From positions 308,010 through 346,657 of the forward strand of contig NW_001865058.1 in assembly GCF_000002865.3 (NCBI RefSeq): DNA of 38,648 bases. The letters run 5' to 3'. The DNA comes from Monosiga brevicollis MX1. Taxonomy: Eukaryota > Opisthokonta > Choanoflagellata > Craspedida > Salpingoecidae. Every line of letters starts with the position of its first letter. Position 1 is the stretch's first letter. Positions 12,443 through 25,771 of the stretch are shown in pieces. The notes beneath the pieces are model-generated. The model was not told the DNA's origin and did no database searches. It was given only the letters and a program-made list of their open reading frames with translations. The position numbers were made by a program, and so were the translations under genes.

Positions 12443-14547
12443 TCAGAGCTCGGCCACATCGGTTGGTTTTGCTCGAGTGAGAAGGCGATCATCCACGTCC
12501 ATATCCAGGGTGGCCTCACCCAAGTACGCATCCACGTACGAGGCCAACTCAAAGCAACTAATCTCCAATCGGCTCTTACTGAGCACCAAATCGCAGTTCT
12601 ACTCCACGGCCGACCAAAGGGTGAGGGAGTTCACGCCGTGAAGAATCAGGTCGCTGAACGTGAACAAGAAAAAAAAAAAAACAATAATAACACGGGGAAG
12701 AAAGAACGGATTGGACTGGACTGGACTGGAGCATGGGCAGTACCTTGCCGGGAATTGCATTGTGACGATTGAGGAAGCTGATTTGACTCTGTGACTGCTT
12801 CAGCATTTCCTTGTCATCGAGCGAGCGCAAGAGCTTGGTCAACACTGACCGAGCCCGTGCCACATGGAAGGACAAGGGATGAATGAGCTATCGGTGCGGT
12901 GTGGTCTGTCGCCAGGGAGCCATTTTGAAACCCCTAAATTCATGTCTGACAGGACGCCAACGACGCGAAACATTTGCTTGAGAATTTACCTTGTTGCGAG
13001 CGCAGACGAAGATGCACCACGATTGGAAAGAGTTGTGATTTGCGGAGCCTGTGCACAGAGTCTGAGCAGCCCTGCAAGATGCACATCTGCGCAGCCCCAT
13101 GCCGTGAGCAGTTATCACGGCTGACTCAGCTGCACAGCAGGAAAAAACATTTGACCTTGCTGCCACCAAGACCAGCGTCAAGTTGTCGCCAAAGCAGGAT
13201 CACCAACCTTGCCCTGCCTGGAGCTTTCGTAAATGTGATCAATCACTTCTTTACTAGCAATCTCTCGCACGTCTGTCAATGTCACCCGGCACGGGTACCC
13301 CGTCAATGTAGAGCTGAAAACAAAAGGCTACTTGGCTTCAATACATTTCTCATCCTGCTCCGGGGCAGGGAGGGTGAGCAGGCTGCTTACCTTCGATGGA
13401 GGCGGCCGAGTCAGCAGCTGAAGCCGTGGGAAGCCGCTGTCGACCTCCCCTAGGCGATTGCTGCGATGTGTCCAGATCCAATACTTCCACGTGCTCAGGA
13501 AAGGACATGACCAGGTAATCAATCAAAGCTTGGTGCATCATGTCAGTCAGAGCAAAGCCCGTGTGGCAGGGCCCAACAAATGCCAGAGGCCGGACATCGG
13601 GCGCCAATGCATAAGGGTTGGCAGTTTTGTTCAGATTGGGCGGCCGGAAAGTCACACAATCATCTGGATACGCCTCGTCACGGGCCTGTTTGTTAAACAC
13701 AATGTGCAGCCGCTCGTCATCTTGGGTCGCCATTGAGATCCTGTCAAAACCACCGGCAAGCCCCAGCACAAGATGTCAAGATGGAAAGGTAAAAGTAAAT
13801 GAAGAAAAAGGCCGAACACAGAAACGGTGCAAAACGCAGTCTGTGGCGCCTACGGAGCAAATCAGATCGAGGAGACGCACCCATCACCCTCGTCATCCGC
13901 CGAGGGCACCCGCACGCGTGGTCGTCCTGTTGGTGAAGCCGATGAATAACAAGGGAGGGAGAACAGAATCATGTCTTACACTGAAAAAACAAATCGGTGG
14001 CGCGCATGCCATATCTGAGGCCCGTGTCTCAAGGTCAACGCCAACGCCAACGTACGTGAGACGTGCCCCGAAGACCGCTCATTGTGATACTTGAGCAACC
14101 AGTTCTTTTCGCTTGGGATCATTCGACACTTCATGCCTTGACCCACAACGCGCCCCACCCACCAGCGGTCATCAATCACCTAAACCATGAGGACCAGCAG
14201 CAAACCACCCGCTTGAGACACGCGAGGAAGGTTCGCCCAGAGTTTGCAAGCTCAGAACAACGGCAACATGGGCAGCTAGGCTTCGCACATGGGCAACTTG
14301 AACAAAGTCCCCAGGCCGAAAGACGACAGGAAACGTCGTGACCTCGGGGTCGTTGCGCCCATCATAATACACGTTGCTCCGGAACGAAAAGGCTACCGTC
14401 CCCTCCTGTCGAACCCCCAGCAAATTGGTGAGGTTGGCTGTTGGCTGCACCACATCATGCGCGACCATGCGGCAGCCAGAATCAGGCCACGACCTTGATG
14501 TTTTGCAAGTAGCCTTTTCTCTTGAGCAGTGCTTGAAGACGCGAGGG
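12443..14547 (-). CDS. Voltage-gated calcium channel beta-subunit-like protein (SH3-GK); 5' end unresolved
   Basis: This resembles the cytosolic CaV-beta subunit, a MAGUK relative that binds the pore subunit and promotes its surface expression and gating. Nine exons join in frame: 14494-14547, 14289-14444, 14056-14179, 13881-13926, 13391-13740, 13208-13272, 12990-13086, 12744-12844, 12443-12598 (382 residues). The SH3 half reads VAFSFRSNVYYDG, PGDFVQVAH|VIDDRWWVGRVV, MIPSEK; animal CaV-beta has VAFAVRTNV, DWWIGRLV, FIPSP. After a very short hinge, the guanylate-kinase half has RPLAFVGPCHTGFALTDMMH, like [20 protein letters not shown]. It continues with SQLFPIVVHLRLRSQQVL and NCDLVLSKSRLE...SYVDAYLG. 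The nucleotide P-loop is degenerate, as in CaV-beta. Upstream exons are not settled; an ATG at 14820 (MAAATATAAVE, then a GTGCGA donor) is a candidate. A general MAGUK is less likely because no PDZ or L27 is seen. Confidence 0.82.
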
Positions 14548-14820
14548 CTACAGGCGTGACACCAGAGGGATCATGAGGACATTGACTTTTCCAGCTACTC
14601 GGCTGCATGGGCATCAGCGTCCGAGGACACAAGCGCAATGTGCTTGCGTACCACAAAGGCTTTGACGTTGGGCTGAACTCGAGATCAGCGGCAAGAAACA
14701 TGCCAATGCGGCGCATCAACGACCAGAGCGCATGAGTACTGCGCAGCAAACGCCAAGTATGCCATGATCCAGTGAATCGCCTCGCACCTCAACCGCTGCC
14801 GTAGCCGTAGCTGCCGCCAT

Positions 14821-15743
14821 CATCGACCCAAACCAGGATCAACCTCCACGAGCTGGATCAGATTTGTGAAATGGGATAGACCCTGCTCAGTCAAGACACA
14901 CAGCAAATGAGCAGAGCAAATGCAAGGGCAATCATCGCCCGCCACCATGACATGAACTAAACCAGACCACTCTGCCCCCGTACCCGATACCATCATTTGG
15001 GCGCCTCGCTCAGCGTCGCGTTCGTTGCCCCCGCCCCCTTCTACCTAGTCAGATATAAAATAGCATGACAACATTAACGTCCATATAAACGTCAAAAACC
15101 ACCATCTTTGCTACAACATCCTGACTAATGCATGCACTTGATAGCTTGAGAATATTAATGAGCCTTCAATAACTTTGAAATAATCTACATGAAACCTCAG
15201 TTTTAGTACAAAACGTTCAGGTTTAGCTGCGACACATTGCCTTGGCGTTTCAAAAAAAAGTGAAATTTCGCGATATTTTTTTTTTTTTTTTTTCATCTCG
15301 ATGAGTATTTAGCAGGAGGGGGAAAGATACACAGTAAGAGAGCTACCTTGCGTTGAAGCATAAATATGTGTTGATGGATGCTGCTTACTGACCACTCGAG
15401 CTGATGAAGACATGGAACAACAATACCATCAACCACCCCAAAAAGAGAAAAAGAGAGAGGAAGCGATGATGTGCCAATTTTTTTAAATTCGTCAACTGCA
15501 TGTAGCTATGGATTCACGGCGACTGTGTTGCCGACTGAAAGTCACGCCCACACACCCACACGCACTCACACCTCCTTTCGGCAGCACTTTTCACACAGAA
15601 CACATGCCATTCATTTATTCATATCTTCTTCATCTTCTCTGTCTTGTCGTGTGGAGCACAGAGCCCACCCTGCACGGAGGTATCCCGCTGCTTTGAGCAA
15701 ACATCACGAAAACAAACAAAGTAGCTCGCAGCGCGAGACCTGG
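14821..15743. other. Intergenic, includes AT-rich block
   Basis: This lies between the 5' side of the CaV-beta-like gene and the 3' end of TFIIB. Bases 15040-15300 are much richer in A+T than neighbouring genes and end in a long T-run near 15279-15293. The stretch may hold the promoter of the first gene and the 3' UTR of the second. No gene or RNA was recognised. Confidence 0.5.
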
Positions 15744-16952
15744 TTAAAAGAAATCAGCTTCATTGTCATTGGTATCGGGTTCGCTCTTGACGACAGCACC
15801 CGTCTGACTTGTGGGCACGTCCATGTACACTTGCGGCTGCTCTTGGGAAGGGCCTCGGGCTGAGTGCGACGAGGCGGGCGTGGTGTCATTGAACAGAGCT
15901 CCATACTCGTCCACTTCGCCCTGATCTGCCGGGGTTGTGCTGACAGCGACATATGAGAGCAGGCCAGCGGCACGGGCTTGTTCCACGAGCTTGTCGTTCT
16001 CAGGCGTATCTTTGCTGTGCAGGGGAAAGGCATCCAGTCCCACGACAGGGGCCTCGTTGGGGTCGAACAGGTAGGCGCGGACGGGATACAGCTCGCGGTA
16101 GGCGCCCTTGATGGCAGCCTCGGAGGCACCGGTAGCGTCGCCCACGGCGACGAGGGCCTTGGCTGAGCTTGAACCACGGCCCAAAAGGTAGTAGTAAACG
16201 CAAACGGCAGCCACCGTGTCTGGTTTTTTGCCATCGAGCAGATGCAGGACTTTGCGCACAACATGCACGATATGACGAACAGAGGCCACGTTGCGAAGTT
16301 TGAGCTCGGCGCAGATGTTGGGCAAGAACTCGGCTGGATCGGCGCTGCCGACCATGATGCCCACTTCGTCGTGCTCCTCGAGGATGGGGGTGAGATTGCG
16401 GCTAGTACGCAACAAGTCGCGCTCGGAAAGGTTGGCGTAGGTGGCAATGACGCGGGCCGGCTTGGCCACGTTATTGTTGCGGCAAGCCAAGAAGAGGCAG
16501 GCAGCAGCTATGTACTCGTGACTGCGACTGGTGCGGGTGCCAACGGTCAAGACGGTTTTGCAATAGTGCTTGGCCTCGCGGACGACGTGGGAGCTCTCGA
16601 GGCCGATGCGACTGGCCAGGGTCTGAATCATACCATAAACCTTGCTCAGGGTCTTTTGGTTGGTGGCCTGGGTCCGGTGTTGCCATTGTGCCCAGGGCAG
16701 CTCAACCTTGGAGTGACCCACCATGGTGGAGAGCTGACCATCCTGATAGAGTTTGTCCTCGGCTGCACCCACGCGCGAGGGGTCGGCATTGGATTTATTC
16801 TTGTCCGAGTTGCCGAAATTGCGCCACTCCGTGCCCTGATCAATCACCTCGGCCAGCGCTCGCCCACAGCTGGAGCAAACGACAAACCCTTCGCTCTGGA
16901 TGGGGATGGAGTCTGGATGCATGCTGCATCGTTCCGCAGCTTCGTGGTCCAT
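15744..16952 (-). CDS. GTF2B: Transcription initiation factor IIB
   Basis: TFIIB bridges TBP-bound promoter DNA and RNA polymerase II. It is a single exon of 402 residues (human 316). The N-terminal zinc ribbon is C-S-M-H and C-S-S-C with GTEWRNF after it. Two cyclin-fold repeats follow: NQKTLSKVYGMIQTLASRIG to about ILEEHDE, then DPAEFLPNICAELKLRN to about RELYPVRAYLF. The start at 16952 places MDHEAAERCSMH directly before the ribbon, as in other TFIIB proteins; the frame stays open upstream, so a longer start cannot be excluded. The family normally ends soon after the second repeat, but here about 80 extra residues follow, Ser/Thr/Pro/Gln-rich and ending in acidic residues, with VKSEPD matching the SUMO consensus. 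The gene is divergent from SLC35B1. Confidence 0.95.
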   Translation of the reverse strand: MDHEAAERCSMHPDSIPIQSEGFVVCSSCGRALAEVIDQGTEWRNFGNSDKNKSNADPSRVGAAEDKLYQDGQLSTMVGHSKVELPWAQWQHRTQATNQKTLSKVYGMIQTLASRIGLESSHVVREAKHYCKTVLTVGTRTSRSHEYIAAACLFLACRNNNVAKPARVIATYANLSERDLLRTSRNLTPILEEHDEVGIMVGSADPAEFLPNICAELKLRNVASVRHIVHVVRKVLHLLDGKKPDTVAAVCVYYYLLGRGSSSAKALVAVGDATGASEAAIKGAYRELYPVRAYLFDPNEAPVVGLDAFPLHSKDTPENDKLVEQARAAGLLSYVAVSTTPADQGEVDEYGALFNDTTPASSHSARGPSQEQPQVYMDVPTSQTGAVVKSEPDTNDNEADFF

Positions 16953-18117
<1,165 letters not shown>

Positions 18118-19228
18118 ATGACGGGCGGGACGGGGGGCGGTCAGGCCGCACCGGCACACTCGCTCTTGGATCTGCTCTTCTGCACGGCTGGAATCTATGC
18201 CTCGTACATCACGTACGGCTACCTGCAGGAGGGGCTCTACGAATATGTGAGCCCGACGGGCCAGGCCTTCAAGGCCATGGGCTCTGCCACGGTCACACTG
18301 TTGATCGTGCAAGTCTTGCTCAGCGGCCTATACGCCTTGATCACGAGTATCATCAAGAAGGACAAGCCCATGGGCTTGGGCTTGGACTTTGCCGTGCCGG
18401 GACTGACCTACATTGGTGCCATGCTCTGCTCCAACGAAGCACTCAAGTATGTCAACTACCCCACCCAGGTTCTGGCCAAGAGCTGCAAGCTCGTGCCCGT
18501 CCTCCTGGTCAACGTGCTCTACTACGGCCGCCGACCCAGCATGCTGCAGTACCTTCACGTGGCCCTCGTGACCGTCGGCATCATCCTCTTTCGCTGGAAG
18601 GCTGGTCGAGACAGCAGCGAGTCCAACACCACCTATGGCCTCCTTCTCCTGGCCATGAGCTTGGCCATGGACGGCATCACAGGCCCGGCCCAGGAATGGA
18701 TCCGAGATCATCACAAGCCCAGCAACGAGCAGTTTATGTTTTACTGCAACCTGTATGGCCTGGTCTACCTCCTCGGTGGCCTTTGCTTCATGGAAGACGG
18801 CCTCAATGGTCTGCTCTTTGTGGTCGATCCTCAAAATGCCCCTTTCCTCGGCCGCCTCATCGTCTTTTGCATTTGTGGTACCATTGGTCAAAACTTCATC
18901 TTCCTCACACTTCGCAAGTTTGGGTGCGTTCCGTCACCCGCGTTATGCGCCCGCTCGCTTGACCCAAACCCTGAAAGCCTTGTCGGGACGGGGATGCGCT
19001 CACTCACGCTCTGTTCGCTCCGCATCTGGCAGGAGCCTGGCCCTAACGACCGTGACCACGACGCGCAAGTTTTTCACCATCCTCTTCTCGGTGGTGGCCT
19101 ACGGTCACGTCCTGGGCTTCTCGCAATGGATTGGGGTGCTCGTGGTCTTTATCGGCCTCTCCGTGGACGCCGTCGAGAAGATGCAGAAACGCAGCTCCTC
19201 GGCGCCCAGCTCTAAAAAACGTAGATGA
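18118..19228 (+). CDS. SLC35B1: SLC35B1-type nucleotide(-sugar) transporter of the endoplasmic reticulum
   Basis: This is a multi-pass antiporter of the drug/metabolite transporter superfamily. SLC35B1 relatives move UDP-sugars or exchange ATP/ADP across the ER membrane. Exons 18118-18923 and 19033-19228 give 333 residues (human 322). About ten hydrophobic segments are visible, starting with LLDLLFCTAGIYASYITYGY. Family signatures include CSNEALKYVNYPTQVLAKSC, KLVPV, LAMDGITGPAQEWIR, and across the intron FG|SLALTTVTTTRKFFTIL. The phase-2 intron has a GTGCGT donor. The protein ends in KKRR, which fits the KKXX ER-retrieval signal. Which substrate it carries cannot be told from sequence alone. 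Confidence 0.94.
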
Positions 19229-19858
19229 CTAGTTTCGGACCCGCTGCTGGTGGTGGAGCCTCTCCCATTGGTTCACCCCAAATAGCCGTGTCGCTTTGGT
19301 TTAATTTGTCTCCCTTCGCTTTCGACCGATGGAATGGATTTTCTCTTCGATTTGTGAGTTCCATCCAACGAATGTGCTCCAGTGTGCGGCTCGTGACGGA
19401 TACCTTGCAAGGCCCTTCATCAAAGTGCGGCACACATCAGATTCAAGGTTTCTGTTGGTTGCGCTCTGCTCTTTACACACGAGCACAGCCATCCGTTTTG
19501 TTTCTTCTTGTTGTTTTTTTCTTCGAGCTAGAATCGATCAGGCCCCTTCTTGCAATTATTTATGCACCCACAAGCTGGTTTTTAAAAGTCTGACATTCAT
19601 ATGCCCATGCGTTTACACGCAATGTTAAGATGATAATTTTCTTCTCGATGGGTGACTCGCATGCCACAAAGGCGTGTTGATGCAGCCCTGCCTTCCCAAA
19701 CTCAACTCACAACTGAAGATGCACCAAACCCCAATGCCAAAGGCGTGCAGTATCTGTCGCACCAACAAATGAGAAGTGCTTGCTTTCACTTGTAGTAGCC
19801 ACGGAGGACGGCAACACAACAATGTGGCACGAAAACACACAAAAAAAAGAAGGATGGC
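19229..19858. other. Intergenic 3' flanks
   Basis: This lies between the 3' ends of SLC35B1 (+) and DIMT1 (-). Open frames here lack domains. No RNA gene was recognised; it is probably 3' UTR on both sides. Confidence 0.55.
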
Positions 19859-21963
<2,105 letters not shown>

Positions 21964-22327
21964 GGCGGGCGGGTGTCTGGGTGTTTTGATTCACCGAAAA
22001 TATTGAAGCAGGCCCTGTTAAAGAACCCAAGCCGCTCGACATCCAATGCAAAGAGCACGATAAAGACAAGTGCACAGGGGTATAGGATCGAGGCCAAGCG
22101 CAGGAAACCAGAGAGCTGAAGACCAGAAAGGAAAAAGGAAGGCGCAGGAAACCCAGAGGGAGCGCTGGAGACCGGGGGGCGCGCGCGCCAATAAATTCAA
22201 CTCGTCGACCAAAACGCTGCCGCCCCGCCTTCACGTGGTAGTCTGACAATACCTCGAATCTAACAATACCCCGGCTATTTAAACAACCTCTTATTGCCAG
22301 TTTATATGGAAAATTATACTCGGTCAC
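21964..22327. other. Divergent promoter region of DIMT1 and RNase P RNA
   Basis: This 364-base spacer lies between DIMT1 (-) and the RNase P RNA gene (+). The half next to the RNA gene is AT-rich and holds its TATA box. A proximal sequence element probably lies around 22235-22290, but I cannot define it without related genes to compare. Confidence 0.6.
22301..22308 (+). promoter_or_regulatory. TATA box of the RNase P RNA gene
   Basis: TTTATATG lies about 25 bases upstream of the predicted RNA 5' end, the position expected for a type 3 RNA polymerase III promoter as used by RNase P RNA and U6 genes in animals. Confidence 0.7.
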
Positions 22328-22757
22328 GGCTTGCGTGTGGTGGAGAGCTTGCATGTGGGGTAACACACTGACCGTCCAGCGTCTGACATTCGTGTTACGA
22401 TGTTGTGTGCGGTCCCCTTGTCGTCCGCGTCTCTGCCCGTAAGGGTAAAGGCGTAGGCGAACTGCCCCGGGGAAGGTCTGAGAGGAGAGCAACCTCCCCT
22501 CGTGAGGAGGGCGGTCATAATGTGGCTGCATGGCTTACCAGCAACGTGACATGTTGTACGTCACGCGCCTGAGCGGTCTTGGTCGTCGTGGAGGCCATGG
22601 GGGCTGGTAACAGCCTGCGTGGTGGAGACGTTTGTGAGTCGTTGGGGTTTGAAACTTGGGGCTGTGGCTCAGCAACTGGAGTTCAATTTGCAAGGCAGGG
22701 CGCGGCTTTGGCCGTCCTTGGAACACAATTCAGACTACTCCTCGACCACACGCGCCC
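22328..22757 (+). ncRNA. RPPH1: RNase P RNA (catalytic RNA for tRNA 5'-leader removal)
   Basis: This is the RNA subunit of nuclear RNase P, which cuts the 5' leader from precursor tRNAs. The conserved blocks are in the right order. GGAGAGCTTGCATGTGGGG at 22342 resembles the 5' conserved region. GGGGAAGGTCTGAGA at 22469-22483 matches human GGGAAGGTCTGAGA. GGAGTTCAAT near 22677 matches human GTGAGTTCAAT. AATTCAGACTACTC at 22727-22740 is identical to human CR-V. Helix P1 closes the molecule: GCGTGTGGT at 22333-22341 pairs perfectly with ACCACACGC at 22745-22753, and GGC (22328) with GCC (22754) extends it. The ~430-nt length exceeds the human 341 nt. A TATA box lies upstream and a T-run follows. 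RNase MRP RNA is the alternative, but the CR-V and CR-II-like blocks match P, not MRP. Block names follow the human RNA from memory. Confidence 0.94.
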
Positions 22758-22761
22758 TTTC

Positions 22762-22768
22762 TTTTTTT
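22762..22768 (+). terminator. RNA polymerase III T-run terminator
   Basis: Seven T residues, preceded by TTTC, begin a few bases after the end of helix P1 of RNase P RNA. It is the first run of four or more T after the RNA starts, as expected for Pol III termination. Confidence 0.85.
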
Positions 22769-23001
22769 CTTTCCATCGTGTTGTTAAATTGAACGGTGCT
22801 CCACTTCGTCCTTTGGCTTATTTTCCTGCACCCATTGTTGCCGCGGGTGTCTGACGACGCCTTCCTGCATAAGGGTTGTCGGTGGCTATTGCTGATGTTT
22901 GGTGCAGGCTGGTCGTCATGTCTAGGGGGTTTGAATTGCCGCCGCCTCGAATATGCCTGGCTGGAGGATCAAGGACCAACCCCGAGCTGCACTGCAAGCG
23001 G

Positions 23002-25481
23002 CTATCGCAGCTCACCCTTGAGGTCGTGCGCAATGCTCTGTCGCACCCGATCCTGGATCTCATTGACCTCCTCGGTCGTAAATGTCCTACAAGTCCCAAA
23101 TCGTCACGTCAGCGCCCCGCCCGAGGATGGCATTGACACGCTGCCTCGGCGACAAACACACTCACTTGTCCATTGAGCGATACACGATGCGATAGCAGTG
23201 GCTGGTGCGACCATGCTTGGGGTGCGTAAACTCATCAATCTACACGCGCACGTGTGTGTGTGAGGAGAAGGGGGGGTTGAGTACGCGTCCGGCATTGGCG
23301 TGAGCCTTAGCCCGTTGACAACGAAGGACAACGAAGGAAGAAAGCACGACGCCTCCGCTTTGGGCCTCTGCTTTGGGCCTCCGCTTTGGGCCTCCGCTTT
23401 GGGCCTCCGCTTTGGGCCTCCGCTTTGGGCCTCCGCTTTGGGCCTCGGCTGGCTTTGCACAACAAAACATACCAGGAAAATGCTCTCCACCAGATCACCG
23501 GCAATCTCGCGCACTAAATCCGCCAAATGGTTTGGCGAATACGCCTCAGGCAACCAGAATGTCACGTCCCGGTCCGTGGGCGGGTACTTGCTAAATGGCT
23601 ACAAAATGTCCCTGATCAGCCTTGCACACGACAAGGCGAGCCTCACTAAGACGGAGCTTGCGCCTCCTCACCTGAAACTTCATGCTGTGCAGAGGTCGAT
23701 CAGCTGCAAATTGCTGCAAAAAGCGCTCGTCTGTCGACCAGAACAAACGAATGTCCGGAATCTCAAACAAGATCATGGCGATGCGCTCGAGACCTAGGCA
23801 GAAAAGCACAATCGTTTTCTGAGCTTCATCAGCACGCGAGGCCACGCACCAAAAAATGCAGACCTACCAATGCCAAAGGCCCATCCGAGGCAATGATCGG
23901 TCCCTGCCTCATTAAGGATTGCCTGCTCCACAACCCCACACCCCAGAACTTCCAACCACTCGCCCTGCAAGCGTGAAGAAAGAGGCCAGATGTATCAGGA
24001 CCATCACACTAGGTTCCCCAAAAAGTTGCTTTGCAACCCTTCTTGGCGCCCGGGCAAGATGCCTAAGACGGCCGGTCATGGGTGCAGCTATCTCGTATCC
24101 CCCACCTGGTAAAAGATCTCTAGCTCAAGGCTGGGATGAGTAAAGGGAAAGTAGGCTTCGACCCATCGCTGTTCCACTTCCCCAAAAAGGTGCTCAATCA
24201 GGCCTAACATGTACAGGCAGCGCGCGGGGGGCATCAGGCTGTCGGGGCACACTAATTTGATCAAGATGGGCAGCCTCGCTCGATGGCCCTGTGAGGTGCT
24301 GGCCGTACCCGAAAGCGTGGCCTTGAGATCGTTAAGTGCATAGGTGGCAGCGTCGAGGGTGTGGGCCTCTTGATGTTCGGGCCGACGATCGCTGCGGTCC
24401 GGCGTTGCGCCCTCATGTATCTATGGGGCGTAAAACAAAGAAAAAATTGTAAGCTGTGCTGCCTCCTATCCAAAATGATGCTCACTGCATGTGGGCCGAC
24501 TGCAGTCACGGTAAAAGTGCGTATCAAAAGGAGCGGGCTGCGATATGACCCAGCCTAACGCACCACGACATCTCGCAACAGCTTGACGCCTTCCACTTGA
24601 TGGAAGACGGGATAGTGATTTCTATCAATCTCGTCTGCAGCCACACGGAACGACCGGCCCTTGGAATCAGCGTGTTGTGCACGCGACCTGCCAAACACGG
24701 GCCTTGGCGGCGGACAGCGGGAGAGGACGACGTGCGGGTTGAATCGTGATCCCCCCTACCTCGCCGATAGACATCACCAAAGACCAGAAAGGCATCGAGG
24801 CCCTGACGAATCAGCTCTGCCTGATGAGCACTTGTGTGGGCTCGCAAGAGTTGTTCCTTGTTAATCTGTGAGAGAAGCGCAAAAGACGGAGGTTGAGCTC
24901 TGGCGCGTGTCCTGCACAAAGCTTGGAGACCCGGCATGGTCCGGCACGCACATAGTAGTTGTCGCTGCGGCTGCGGCTGACGTGGTCGGCCGGGACCAAC
25001 AGCGAATCGAAATTTTGCTGGACGGTAACAACGGGATGCAGGCTGTCGAAGATGGCGAAGGAGGGCCGACCACGCACGCGAAAGCGGTCCGTCTGAAAGT
25101 AATTGGCAATGGCCCCCTGTTGTGGCCATATGGCCCCAAAACACCACTGTAAGCTCAAGCTCCGGGCAGGCACAGAATGCAGGAAAAGCCAGCAGGAATA
25201 CCGATCAATGGTTGCAAGGGAGGCAGGCAACATGCCTTGAGAATTTGCAAGGGATGGTCGGGCTGGAGGTGCAGCTGGCGCTGTGTCTTGACCAGGATGG
25301 AGGGTGTCACGTTTCCATACTCATCCGGCACGAAGCTCCGCCCAGCCACCTCAATCGGCTCTCCCGACACCAGCTGCTGTCGACATGCCAGCGCTACATG
25401 CAGCGACCTGACCCCCACAACGCTGCCAACCTGTGTCCAACCCGCCCGGACCCCTGCTACCGCCCGCATCGCCGCTGCCAT
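23002..25481 (-). CDS. FARS2: Phenylalanyl-tRNA synthetase, mitochondrial
   Basis: This monomeric class II synthetase charges mitochondrial tRNA-Phe. Eleven exons join in frame: 25236-25481, 24952-25116, 24760-24865, 24564-24634, 24309-24420, 24106-24203, 23868-23964, 23672-23793, 23473-23598, 23166-23239, 23002-23086. The product is 433 residues (human 451). The N-terminus is Arg/Ala-rich, consistent with mitochondrial import. Class II core: [48 protein letters not shown] (motif 2); [52 protein letters not shown] with IRLFW (motif 3). The C-terminal anticodon-binding fold starts at [17 protein letters not shown] and includes [16 protein letters not shown]. Intron 1 (25117-25235) has a GC donor, AAG|GCATGT, because no GT fits the frame. 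Intron 9 holds a 13-bp minisatellite. A (GT)n array sits 11 bases before the ATG. Confidence 0.96.
23352..23452. repeat. 13-bp minisatellite in FARS2 intron 9
   Basis: About eight head-to-tail copies of a 13-base unit, GGGCCTCCGCTTT on the + strand, lie here with one or two point differences. They fill nearly half of the 233-nt intron 23240-23472. There are no spacers between copies, so it is not a CRISPR array. Confidence 0.95.
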
Positions 25482-25489
25482 CTCGCAGC

Positions 25490-25529
<40 letters not shown>

Positions 25530-25771
25530 CGCGTGACTGATGTGAAAATGTCAGCATCAGTGTGAGTTTTATGCAGAAGATTTATGACTTAATGCAGATA
25601 TCATGACATGCCTTTGGTTTAAAGTTGCAGATACATTTAGAGTTTATGAAGGTGTTGGCCCAAGAACGACCATCCATCTTGCAGTGACTTACATCCATCA
25701 ATTGCAGGGACCTTCGGTTGACTGACGAGTCCCCCGCAGTCTAGCTAACCTATCATGGTTGGAAATATGCG
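25482..25771. other. FARS2 upstream region
   Basis: This lies between the FARS2 start and the 3' end of the JmjC-type gene, both on the minus strand. It contains a (GT)n array next to FARS2 and an AT-rich part at about 25560-25660. It presumably serves as FARS2 promoter and the neighbour's 3' UTR. Confidence 0.55.
25492..25528. repeat. (GT)n microsatellite 11 bases upstream of FARS2 ATG
   Basis: About 18 GT units on the + strand, read as (AC)n in the FARS2 sense direction. The position makes it part of the 5' UTR or core promoter. Confidence 0.93.

Noticed and set aside
13208-13391. Frameshift in the GK domain of the CaV-beta-like gene
   Set aside because: An acceptor at TTTTCAG (13312) breaks the frame, but one at GACAG (13274-13273) restores phase and aligns with the family, so no frameshift is needed.
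22579-22854. 91-codon open frame over the RNase P locus
   Set aside because: It overlaps conserved structural RNA blocks and has no protein-family likeness.
23352-23452. CRISPR-like array
   Set aside because: Units are directly abutting 13-mers without spacers inside a spliced intron of a eukaryotic gene.
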